This document shows, in pieces, positions 55,096-64,000 of a DNA stretch of 64,000 nucleotides. The DNA is from Wallemia ichthyophaga EXF-994. Its lineage: Eukaryota; Basidiomycota; Wallemiomycetes; Wallemiales; Wallemiaceae. A program made the position numbers and the translations under genes. Below the pieces are notes generated by a model that ran no database searches, was not told the origin of the DNA, and worked only from the letters and a program-made list of their open reading frames with translations. The first letter of the stretch is position 1, and each line of letters opens with the position of its first letter. The stretch is from NCBI RefSeq assembly GCF_000400465.1, contig NW_008806274.1, forward strand, positions 62,001 through 126,000. The letters are read 5' to 3'.

Positions 55096-56606
55096 TTAAC
55101 GATCAACCTCACCAAAGACTAAATCGCTCGTCCCTATGATCGCGCTGAAAATTTTCAATAAGCTATATGTGGCTATGGAAGACAGTTACTTACACCATGT
55201 CAGGGAGGAAATGGTGGCGCGACATAAAGTCAGCACCAGCCAAATGTGCAAAGCCAGGCGCGCGGATCTTGCACTTGTAAGGTCTGTTGGTGCCGTCGCT
55301 GATGAGATGCACCGCCATTTCGCCCTTTGGCGCCTCGATAGCAGAGTAAGTCTCACCCGCAGGCACTGCATAACCCTCCGAGAAAAGCTTGAAGTGGTGT
55401 ATCAAGCTCTCCATCGACTCCTTCATCGACGCGCGTGGTGGAGGGACAATCTTGTGGTCGTCGATCTTGTACGGTCCAGGCGGCATCTTGTTGCAACACT
55501 GCCCGATGATTCTGATGGCCTCTCTCATCTCCTGGATACGGCAGATGTAGCGGTCGTAGCAGTCGCCGTTCTCCCCGACCGGTATGTCAAAGTCGACCTC
55601 GTCGTACTTCTCGTATGGCTGCGTCTTGCGCAGATCCCATGGGATACCGGAGCCACGCAGCATCGGGCCTGAGAAACAGTAGTCGAGGGCCTCGTCCGCT
55701 GTCACTCTACCGACACCGATGGTACGCTCTTTCCAGATACGGTTGCCGGTGACAATCTCTTCAATCTCGTCAATGCGCGAGCTGAACTGGGTCGCCCACT
55801 TGTGAATGTCCTCGAGGAGGCCGTGGGGAAGGTCGAACGCTACACCACCCGGGCGGATGTATGCGGCATGGAGACGCGCGCCGGAGACTCTCTCGTAGAA
55901 CTCCATCAGCTTCTCTCTCTCTTCGAAACCGTAAAGGAAGGGAGTGAGTGCACCGACATCCATGGCGTGTGAGAGGACAGCCATGATGTGGTTAAGAATG
56001 CGGGTGATTTCGGAGAAGAGAGTGCGAATCCACTTTGCGCGCTCTGGGACATCAATGTTGAGCAGCTTCTCGACGGCTTTGGTGTACGAGAGTTCGTTGG
56101 TCATGGCGGAGGAGTAGTCGAGACGGTCCATGTAGGGGAGCGCCTGGACGTAGTTCTTGTACTCCATCAGCTTCTCAGTACCGCGGTGGAGAAGACCAAT
56201 GTGTGGATCGGCTCTGAGGATTTCTTCACCGTTAAGCTCGAGGATGAGACGGAGGACACCGTGGGCAGCTGGGTGCTGGGGACTGTGTGGTGGATGTGTT
56301 AGCGTGTGTGTGTGCGTGTGTGCGTGTGTAGCCACCGCAACTCCAAACGCACCCAAAGTTAACTGCACAACTAGTGAGCTATTTGAACACAAAATGAACA
56401 TTATACGCACCCGTAAAATGACGTAAATCTGCGTCTTTTCTGTCGCCGCTCTCTTTGAGAATATCCTCTGCACTTAAATCGTGCATATCCTCAACAGTGG
56501 CAGAGCTCGAGGCTCTGCTCGATGTACTGAATCTACTGAGATTGCTGGTAGCAGCCACTGGCTTTGGAAATTTCAAGCAATTCCTTATTGAGTTGAAACG
56601 AAGCAT
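55096..56606 (-). CDS. NADH:ubiquinone oxidoreductase 49-kDa subunit (NDUFS2/NuoD)
   Basis: Core subunit of complex I in the mitochondrial inner membrane, forming part of the quinone site. Exons 56411-56606, 56353-56362 (10 bases), 55194-56282 and 55096-55144 give 447 residues. A presequence ([13 protein letters not shown]...RFSTSSRA) leads to [64 protein letters not shown] and the end [17 protein letters not shown]. The 10-base micro-exon restores the invariant [12 protein letters not shown]; reading through the introns would destroy it. Confidence 0.95.
56302..56328. repeat. GT-rich microsatellite in an intron
   Basis: Plus-strand GTGTGTGTGTGCGTGTGTGCGTGTG lies in the intron after the micro-exon of the complex I gene. 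Simple sequence only. Confidence 0.7.
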
Positions 56607-56708
56607 TTGGTGGTGTTGACGGTGCACAAGTGTGCTAGCCGCGGATAGCACAAGATCATAAATTTTTTTGAAATATTAAATACATTTATTACAATAGCTA
56701 TAATTAAA

Positions 56709-58246
56709 TCAATTGCCTTGCTTAGCTTGACTCAATTGGCTCTTTTTTTCTGCGAATAACTTCGATTCTGCGACGATGATAGCTGCGAGTGGCGTGTTAG
56801 CTGCGAGTATTTCTCTTAAAACATCAATCTCACCCTCTTGCACCCAGTCGCGCCTATAAAAATCTGCTCTGCGCATCTCTTCCACCGGCACATTGGCATG
56901 CTCTGACCCCAGTATCAAATCGAGATCTCTTGATTGGCTATTGATCCAATTCTTGACAAATGCTGCTGAATCGTTACTAAACTCATCCAAAAAGTCCCTC
57001 TTAACGATAGCATTCCTCACTGCTATCGCTGTCTGAGAAATCTCCTCATCCAGCTGTGCAATCCTTTGAGACAAATCGTGGTTTGGCATGTAAGCTGTGA
57101 TTGTATTTGCCATCTTCTGCTTGATTGCATCTTCAACGTCGATATTGATATCGAATGCATGCTCTGACTGTGTTAGCTCTTTATCCACCCTACCATCGCT
57201 GACGTCAGTCAACCCTACCACACAAATAGTCCACTCACATGACCGTATACTCCAGTACAACTGGCTCAACTGGAATCAAATACTTTTGTACGACATCAGG
57301 CAGTTCATGGTAGTAGATGGAATCAGCATGGAATATCTGCCACTGTGTGTCAGCGTTCTTCACTCACATCCACCTCACCCACCTCCTTCAAATTGGAATC
57401 GGCTTTGATAACCCTTCTATCCTCTTTATCGAGTAAGTTATTTTGCTTCACGTATGCCCACATGTGAGTGATAATACCAGCCCTGGAATCCTCTTTGATC
57501 CCGAGCAATTGTGAAAGTGGTTCACTTATACCATACTTTTCAGGCATATGATCGAGGTGGAGGATTATTTTGGCCTTTGTTGCCTGATCGCCCCTCCTTT
57601 TGATCTCAAAACCATCCTTGTCACTCTCACCGGGCTGCTTATGCCATTCAACAATCGATGACTCTGGGTAAATTGAAGAGTCACGATCAAATTCCACAAT
57701 CATTGATTTCAAGAGGGATGAAAATTTCTTCGGGGCGCCTCTGTTTGCTTTAGTTGTAGTCCCATCGAGCAATCTTCCCTCAATTTTAAACGTCCAAGCT
57801 GGAATACCAGCGCCTGTTTCGAAATTGACCATCTCTCCAAACTGCTGCTGTTCCCGCTGCTGCCATGGTTGACCGGAGGCTGTATTTGAAAGGAAAACGC
57901 GTAGCTGCCTGGTAGTTTTCGCAGGTCTTTGCAGACTATCATGAATCTGTGCACGCTTATGAGCAGCAATCATATCCAGTCTCTTTTCAAAACGAGTGAG
58001 ATCGTCGTACATCTTTGATTGCTCTCTGACTGATTCGATGGCTTGGACGGAAGGAGGAAGTGATCTGTCTGTTGGTTTCTTCTTCTTGTACTGCTTCAGA
58101 GCTTCCTCCAAATCTGATTGACGCTTCTTCGATTGGCTGTGATTCGTTGGAGTTGTGGTAGCCGTGTACATATTCGCATGTTGCGGCTGTGGCTGTGGCT
58201 GCTGCTGGGGCGAGCCAGTAAAAGCCATTTGCTGATAAGGATTCAT
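56709..58246 (-). CDS. SWI/SNF (RSC) SWIB-domain subunit, Snf12/SMARCD type
   Basis: Component of an ATP-dependent chromatin-remodelling complex. Exons 57383-58246, 57239-57342 and 56709-57198 give 485 residues. The N-terminus is Gln/Pro-rich. SWIB domain at about 250-325: LSQLLGIKEDSRAGIITHMWAYVKQNNLLDKEDRRVIKADSNLKE, completed by WQIFHADSIYYHELPDVVQKYLIPVEP across the first intron. The last exon is helical (LSQRIAQLDEEISQTAIAV, DFLDEFSNDSAAFVKNWI, NSQSRDLDLI). Divergent from Swd2 with 85 bases between starts. Confidence 0.93.
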
Positions 58247-58331
58247 TTTTGAATTACGTCGATGCGTCGTTGATGGTGGTACAAGTGGAAGCTGCGTTGA
58301 CCCGAACAGCCAACGCGGTGGAGACAAAGAA

Positions 58332-59419
58332 ATGTCCACATTGACGCTCAGTTCAGATTTGATGGTTAGAGCGCCTTTAGTGTACACCAACCACCGACTC
58401 ACATCCCCCAGAAATCATTCAAGCCTTGCAAGGCTTTCACCGGGTATTGCCAGGAAGACAAGGACATTACTGCTCTGTCTTTCGATGACACTGGCAGCAC
58501 CTGCGTTACGGCTTCCTCAGACGATACCATACATCTCTTTGACACAAAGCTGGGAAAACACCAGAAGTACTTCAGAAGCGGTAAATATGGCGTGGATTTG
58601 CCTTGCTTCACCCATTCAAGCTCAACGATTATATATGCATCCACCAAGCAAGACAACTCTATAAAATACCACAGCTTGCATGATAATAGCTACCTACAAT
58701 ACTACAGAGGCCACCAAGGTAAAGTTAACTCCCTCGAAATGAGTCCGACAGACGATATGTTCTTATCGGCATCGAGTGATGATACTGTGAGGCTTTGGGA
58801 CTTACGCACCCCTCAATGTCAAGGGTTGCTTCACATTAAGGGCAACTCTATAGCCGCGTGGGATCCTAGTGGTCTTTGTTTTGCTGTCTCCCTTTACTCA
58901 GAATCCATGATCCTCCTCTACGATAAGGGTAGGTATGACCAGGCTCCTTTCGCCACTTTTGCTCTCAGGGACAGAGACCACAGAGGCAGGGATATCCGTC
59001 CTCACCCTACTTGCATCAAATTTTCATCAAACGGCAATTACATCCTCGTCGGTACAAACTCCCCCTATCATTACATTTTGGATTCTTTTTCTGGCCAGAT
59101 TTATTACAGACTAACCGGACACGAAACCTTTACGAGCGTAAATATCCAGCGAGACATGCTGAGTTGGTCGCCTGATGGAAAATTCGTCGTCGGCGGTTCT
59201 AAAAATGGTAAGATTCACGTTTGGGAGGTACCACCGACTGAACCGAGAGATGCTGCCATCAAGACACTCTCCCCAATACACACCACTGATAATCATAAAA
59301 ACACTCCAAGTAAAATTGTCGCTTTCAATCCTCGCGTTGTTATGCTCGCGACTGCTGCTTCATCTGAGTTAGCCTTTTGGCTGCCAATGCAGGACAGTCG
59401 CCGTAGCAGCCATAATTAG
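58332..59419 (+). CDS. WD40 protein Swd2/WDR82
   Basis: Subunit shared by the Set1/COMPASS H3K4 methyltransferase and the cleavage/polyadenylation factor. Exons 58332-58364 and 58412-59419 give 346 residues. The 11-residue first exon joins to give LMKSFKPCKAF, like LRSFRVAKVF of WDR82. WD repeats: ASSDDTIHLFDT, KYGVDLPCFTHSSSTIIYAST, ASSDDTVRLWDLRTPQCQGLLHI, GGSKNGKIHVWEV; the end NPRVVMLATAASSELAFWLPM is typical. Good match over the full length. Confidence 0.93.
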
Positions 59420-59490
59420 CGTCTGTCAATCGCATTCTTTATTTATGTACAGTTAATTCAATCATTCATAATAAACGTAATAGTCATAAC

Positions 59491-60539
59491 CTAAACTCTA
59501 CCGCTTTGGATAAGATCTTGGACGAGTTTGGGGAGATCAGCGTAGAAGTCTTTTGTTCCTCTCTGAGGCTTCCAGCCGAGCGAACGAGCTCTAGTTGCAC
59601 GACCTCTGCAATTACTACCAAAGTACCACAAAGCATCAAAACGATCAAAGTCTGCGCTACTGAAAGACTCTACATTCGCAGAAGAGATGCGACCGTGCTT
59701 CGAGAGTGCGTTTGCCATCACGCCAACAGCCTCCGAATAGTAGTAGTGATCAGTAACACCGAAAAAGTACGATCCGCTCTTATCCGATGAGATCTTCCCC
59801 TCAATTGCATTTCTCAGTATGAGCTGGAACAGATCGACAACTAAACCTGTCAGCGAGGTCACATCATACCTAGTTCCAACTTACGCTCGTATATATGTAC
59901 ATTGGGCCAGATATTCTTTCCATCTCCAACAACTTTTGCTTGCTTCAACTCAACAAAAATCGCAGCGAGAGATGGCATCTGCACAGAGAAGCAATTGCTT
60001 ATCCCAGCTTTATAGAGGGCATGGTCGACTGCTTGGCCCCACACAGTCGAAGGATAGACTATATGTAGCTGCATTTTATCGCTGTGCTCGAGGAGAAACT
60101 CATCCACATCGCGATGGACTTGAGAGGTGGGGAGAGTGTTGATATGTTGAGAGTCGCTGTCGTCGTACGTGGTATGCTGGTCGTGGAGTCCGCGTGCATC
60201 GTCGACGAGTGCACCCGTACCAGATACGTGTATATAGATAGCGCTTTTCCCCTTGCCTTTCTCAATGCCACTGACGATGGCCTTCGTTGAGGGCATATCG
60301 TCGGCAGAGTTGGCAGTGTGGATGACGACATCCGCTTTCTTTGCCTCATCTTCTATCAAATCAAACGAATTGTTGTCGCCGACAACTGCTTCGATGTTTT
60401 TGAATTGATTCAACTTGCTCGCCTTGTCAGTGGAGCGTGTGAGTGCTCTGTAATTAAAGCTAGGCCATTGATCTGTGAATCTTGCTAGTATACTGCCGCC
60501 AATGTATCCAGTTGCGCCTGTGAGAAAAACTTGAACCAT
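59491..60539 (-). CDS. NAD(P)-dependent epimerase/dehydratase-like protein
   Basis: Extended short-chain dehydrogenase fold. Exons 59885-60539 and 59491-59846 give 336 residues. Rossmann motif VFLTGATGYIGGSILARF at the N-terminus; VVIHTANSADD and IVYPSTVWGQAVDHALYK follow. The usual YxxxK is not clear. The C-terminus ends RARSLGWKPQRGTKDFYADLPKLVQDLIQSG, typical of substrate-binding halves in this group. Substrate unknown. Confidence 0.85.
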
Positions 60540-60750
60540 ATTGTGAATAGACTGAGTGGTGAGTGGTGGTAAGTGGTGGAGTGTGAGGAGTATCAAATGG
60601 ATTCCTATGACACCATTACATAAGCATCAGCATGATCGTAAGCGACATCGTTCTTGCTCAGAACGGATATTGAAAATAGCCTTTCCAAATCAGCGTCTCG
60701 GAACTGCTTTTTTCTGGCGATCCTTTTCCTTTACCAACAACCGCAACACG

Positions 60751-61206
60751 ATGATGAAATACAAAGACGCCCAATCGCTCGAGTACAAAGCTCAAGTCCC
60801 TTCGTTTATACGCAAAATGAAGGGTGAGCGAGTGGAAGAAGATGAGAACGCAGATGGCGACGTAGGTGATATTGAAGAAGTCGATGAATTTGGCAGATCC
60901 CGTCAGAAGCGCACAGAGCACATTGAGCACGAGGAGGAGCAGGACGAGAGTGATCCTATCAAAGCGCTTATAAAGGATGGAGCACAGATAGACAATTTGG
61001 ATGTGTTACAAACGGCGGAATCACCAACGCAGCAGGAATCACCCAAGAAAACATCTTCGGTAGGCCAGGAAGGCGTTAACTTTGGCAGCCAGGCAAAGAA
61101 ACGCAAGACAATTCTCGTTGATAACACTTCCTCTCCTCAACTTTCAACTTCAAAACAGTCAAAGAAGAAATCGAAACAAAATAAAGGATTGCTTTCGTTT
61201 GAATGA
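60751..61206 (+). CDS. DUF4604 family protein
   Basis: Conserved eukaryotic protein of unknown function (human KIAA1143 type), 151 residues from ATG 60751. The N-terminal YKAQVPSFIRKMKGE and the C-terminal KSKQNKGLLSFE match the family ends; the middle is charged and disordered. An open frame extends upstream to 60556 without homology and is left out. Its stop codon overlaps the start of the Ctf8 gene. Confidence 0.75.
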   Translation: MMKYKDAQSLEYKAQVPSFIRKMKGERVEEDENADGDVGDIEEVDEFGRSRQKRTEHIEHEEEQDESDPIKALIKDGAQIDNLDVLQTAESPTQQESPKKTSSVGQEGVNFGSQAKKRKTILVDNTSSPQLSTSKQSKKKSKQNKGLLSFE

Positions 61207-61543
61207 AGTTGCTTATAAAGGATGATAGGCACGGCCACTCCTCAAATGAGAGGATTCTGTTGGATTTACAAGGTTCAATTGAGGTTGAAGACGGCGTCGA
61301 TAAGGTGGACGTGGGTAACATTGATATGAGTAATCCTGTGAGTGGAAAAGATGCTTCGAATTCACGCGTTTAACTTGTTTCTCATAGAACTCACCCGTTC
61401 TTCTCATCGGTCATCATCGAATACAAGGCAAAGTACACAAATTGGAAAAACCACTAGCAATCCTACAAAAGGGTGATAAAAATTATTACGTTAAGAATTT
61501 AATTTACAAAACACTTTTATTCACTTCAAGACCTTCTTATTAG
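61203..61543 (+). CDS. CTF8: Ctf8, subunit of the Ctf18-RFC clamp loader
   Basis: Exons 61203-61337 and 61388-61543 give 96 residues, too short to show up as a long ORF. Sequence: MKLLIKDDRHGH...ILLDLQGSIEVEDG, NSPVLLIGHHRIQGKVHKLEKPLAIL and YYVKNLIYKTLLFTSRPS. Human CTF8 shows the same blocks: [53 protein letters not shown]. With Dcc1 it joins Ctf18-RFC for sister-chromatid cohesion and PCNA loading. The ATG shares four bases (ATGA) with the stop of the DUF4604 gene. Confidence 0.88.
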
Positions 61544-61551
61544 TGTACTAT

Positions 61552-63103
61552 TCACCGATGTAAATGCTTCTCCTTTAAGAAGAATGTTGGCACAACGGAT
61601 AAGGTAATGAGTGCACCGGAAACACCAAATACCAATCCAGGATGTTTGGACACGCTAGCTGCAAATATGCCACCTAGCGCGATAGGTGAGAGTACCTGTC
61701 CGAGCGCGTCAATGACATACAGTGCACCCAACGTAGCAGCTCTATCGCGCTTGTGAGGTGCGAATGCAATCATCAGTGCTTTCAGAGCAGGCAACGCACC
61801 ACTTCCTACTGACAGACAGCATATCATAACTGCCACAACTGACGCATTGCTAGCCAAGCCAATTCCAAAGGTGAGTATGGCATCGAGTGCAAACGATATT
61901 TTCACCACCAGCACTTCAAAATAGCTAGCCGGTTCCTTGACATGGTCAATCACTTCTTGTTCTTGAACACGGTCTTCTGTGCCATTTTCGACATGCTGAC
62001 GATGTACCGACCACTCTTCATAGCTCCTCTTGAGGAAAGGCAGCGCGAGCGGGAAAACAATCAGCAAAAATATTGCCTTGAATCCTGTAAGCAAGGATAA
62101 ATAAAACCCTGTCTAATGCGCCAATGTTAATTTGCTCATTGCTTGCAGCGAAACATCGCACTCACCCTGCTGGTGTCAAACTTGAATCTCTCTCCGAGAT
62201 ATTGAATCAGAGTTTTATCAGTGAACGCCGATCCTGACTGCAGAATAAAGACACTCAGGCAAAGCAAAAGTGGACCAGCATTCGTCTGCCCTCTGCTCCT
62301 TCCGAATATAATAGACAGTGGTCTGAAAAAGTCTTCAAGAGCCATCTTGAAAGTCTTTGTAACTTGCTCGACATCCTGCAGCTCCAAATGTCCGTTGTGA
62401 GGGGTGTCTTTGATGTAGAAACGCAGGTATAACGCGCACAGTACATAGATGACGAAAGAAAAGTAGTACGGCGATAAGAAATTACCAGTCACAGCTGGCA
62501 AGTATCCTCCGAAAGCAGAAGCAATAGTCAAACCTAAGAAAGCTGTACCTTCGAGATAAGACAGTTTCGTGGTACGATCGCAAACGCTAGTGATGTTGCT
62601 AACGAGGGTGGCCATTGCAAATCCAAAGGCAGCTTGACCGCCGAATGCAGAAGAAATTGCGAAAGAAATCATCAAAAGAATGCTGATAGTTGGAGTGGCG
62701 TGTATGGCCAACGGGAGAGTGATGGATGCCACTAAGGCCTGTGCTATGATGGTATAGAGGACCTTCTTCACGCCAATCTTGTCGAGCATCGACGTAGTGA
62801 CAATTATCGAGAGCACGACTGGCTGGATTAGTTTGGACGGTGGTGGTGGCGGCTGCACGCACCCATGATACTATTTATGGATCCATACGCGGCAACGATA
62901 GACGCGGATAATTTCTGTACATCCTCCGCGCCACAATCGTCAGCACCCTTCACGCTACACGTTATACGCTTTATGCTGTCTATCGTTGACGGCAGAATCT
63001 CCTGCTGCGAGAAAGAAAATGCAAAAATCAGCGGCAATAGCCTTTTAAATGAAATTGAGGGATTTTCGTTTTTAGACAACAGCGGCACCGATTCGGATGA
63101 CAT
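61552..63103 (-). CDS. MFS transporter 1
   Basis: Major facilitator of the tetracycline-resistance-like (TetA/MFSD14) kind. Exons 62863-63103, 62166-62818 and 61552-62112 give 484 residues. Segments: LLPLIFAFSFSQQEIL, GVVLSIIVTTSMLDKIGVKKVLY, LLMISFAISSAFGGQAAFGFAMATLVSNI, FLGLTIASAFGGYLPAVTG, and second-half helices LLLCLSVFILQSG, GLASNASVVAVMICCLSVGSGALPALKALM. The first acceptor (62819) is set one AG downstream of the first candidate to keep VVLSIIV in frame. Substrate unknown. Divergent from a related gene with 34 bases between starts. Confidence 0.85.
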
Positions 63104-63137
63104 TCTTAACGCAAGACGTTGAGCCGGCAACAAGGGC

Positions 63138-64000
63138 ATGTCAATCGCAATTCGAGCAGATGAGCCAATCGCCGTCGAAGAAGAAGTGAACAATATAAAT
63201 CGCGACGATCCGATTGTTGTTGATAACATGCCACACATACAAACCAAATCGAAGCCTTCACAGGTGTATTAGTAAGTGTTTATGTAAATATCCTCACTAT
63301 CACCCTAAATCCTTAGTCTCTGGCCTTGCTACGGCCTCTACGCCATGGCAGTCGGCATGACATTTGCGCCGAATCTGGAAGTGCGGTCCAAGATAATCTG
63401 CGAAGGCTACAACACTCCCAACTGCCAAGAAGTCCCCTCATTCAAAAACGATGTCGCAGATCTCACGATAAAACTTTCACTAATCACCGGCATTTTGGCC
63501 TGTTTAACGACACCTTACTGGTCAAGTCTCAGCGACAAAATCGGCAGACTACCTGTAATCACGCTCACTAGCGCCGGATACTTCATATGTAACGCCATTA
63601 ACGCGTATGTCTCAACAAGGCTCAACCCGAGTGAGATGTATTTGCTCTACGTGAGTGCAGCATTTGATGGCATCTCTGGTAGTCAAAGCACAGTAATGGC
63701 TATCAGCCATGCTTATGCTAGTGATTGCACGGACAATGGCAGTAGAGCTCACGTTTTCTCTCAACTGATGGGTGTGTTATTTCTAGGCGTCGCTGCTGGT
63801 CCTGCTCTTGCCACTTTCGTTACTAGGTACACGCGCAGTTTCGAACATGCATTCATTGCTGCAGCTGTTGCATCGATTTTGATGCTGGTCATTTCACTCA
63901 TTATTCCTGAATCTTTGCCTAAACAGAAAAAAGAGCATATTCATTCACAGCAATCTACACACTCCATGCACTCGTTGTTTAGAACACCCTCCGTCCTCGA
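63138..64000 (+). CDS. MFS transporter 2 (3' end beyond window)
   Basis: Related MFS gene on the other strand. Exons 63138-63271 and 63317 onward; the frame is open to the end of the window. The N-terminus is hydrophilic (MSIAIRADEPIAVEEEV). It continues YLWPCYGLYAMAVGMTFAPNLEVRSKIICEGY, then LITGILACLTTPYWSSLSDKIGRLPVITL (MFS loop motif DKIGR) and LMGVLFLGVAAGPALATFVTR. It resembles its divergent neighbour in order of segments. The C-terminal half is missing here. Confidence 0.85.

Noticed and set aside
60556-60750. N-terminal extension of the DUF4604 frame
   Set aside because: Begins with a non-ATG codon, has no family similarity, and lies in the divergent promoter of the epimerase gene.

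Overview
The window is nuclear DNA of a fungus, very probably a basidiomycete with a compact genome. Genes sit close together on both strands. Introns are 38-60 bases with GTGAGT/GTGGGT/GTAAGT donors, CTAAC-type branch sites and CAG/TAG acceptors. Products are typically fungal: sterol C-14 reductase, Slt2-type MAP kinase, RasGAP, NoxR, Rai1, Avt-type transporters. The small intergenic spaces recall Wallemia-type genomes, but I cannot assign a species from sequence alone. I see no transposon, CRISPR array or confident tRNA or rRNA gene. One 925-base run of N lies at 27319-28243.

Layout. 1-7.1 kb: Slt2/Mpk1 MAP kinase (5' end cut), dynactin p25, MFAP1 splicing factor, prohibitin-1, SmG and a CNNM/Mam3 membrane protein. 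7.2-20.7 kb: TAF1, 6-phosphogluconate dehydrogenase, RNA polymerase III subunit RPC4, a vacuolar amino-acid transporter, a Gap1-type RasGAP and a Rai1/DXO nuclease. 20.7-24.7 kb: Sec14-like protein, trehalose-6-phosphate synthase and a PDI. 24.8-30.7 kb is the accessory-looking part: a membrane-anchored Ppn2-type phosphoesterase fused to a long collagen-like tail, then two secreted low-complexity proteins with dibasic (Kex2-type) tails. 31-39 kb: MTO1 and two tandem p67phox/NoxR-type genes. 39-48.5 kb: ERG24, dUTPase, an Acl4-like TPR protein, two tandem dienelactone hydrolases, a mitochondrial AAA+ protein, a DUF4112 protein and a Ser-rich protein. 48.7-53.6 kb: a TopBP1/Rad4-type BRCT protein, an orphan basic protein, Hsp20 and a 48-residue RanBP2-type zinc finger. 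53.7-55 kb is gene-poor. 55-64 kb: complex I 49-kDa subunit, SWI/SNF SWIB subunit, Swd2/WDR82, an epimerase, DUF4604 and Ctf8 genes whose coding regions overlap, and two divergent MFS genes, the last cut by the window end.

The genes are mostly unrelated housekeeping functions. Real local groupings are the tandem NoxR pair, the tandem dienelactone hydrolase pair, the divergent MFS pair, the two adjacent secreted proteins, and the DUF4604/Ctf8 overlap. Several divergent gene pairs have start codons 26-90 bases apart. Exon borders were built by hand from splice consensus, reading frame and remembered family alignment. Total coding length was checked for divisibility by three in most spliced genes; borders remain predictions.
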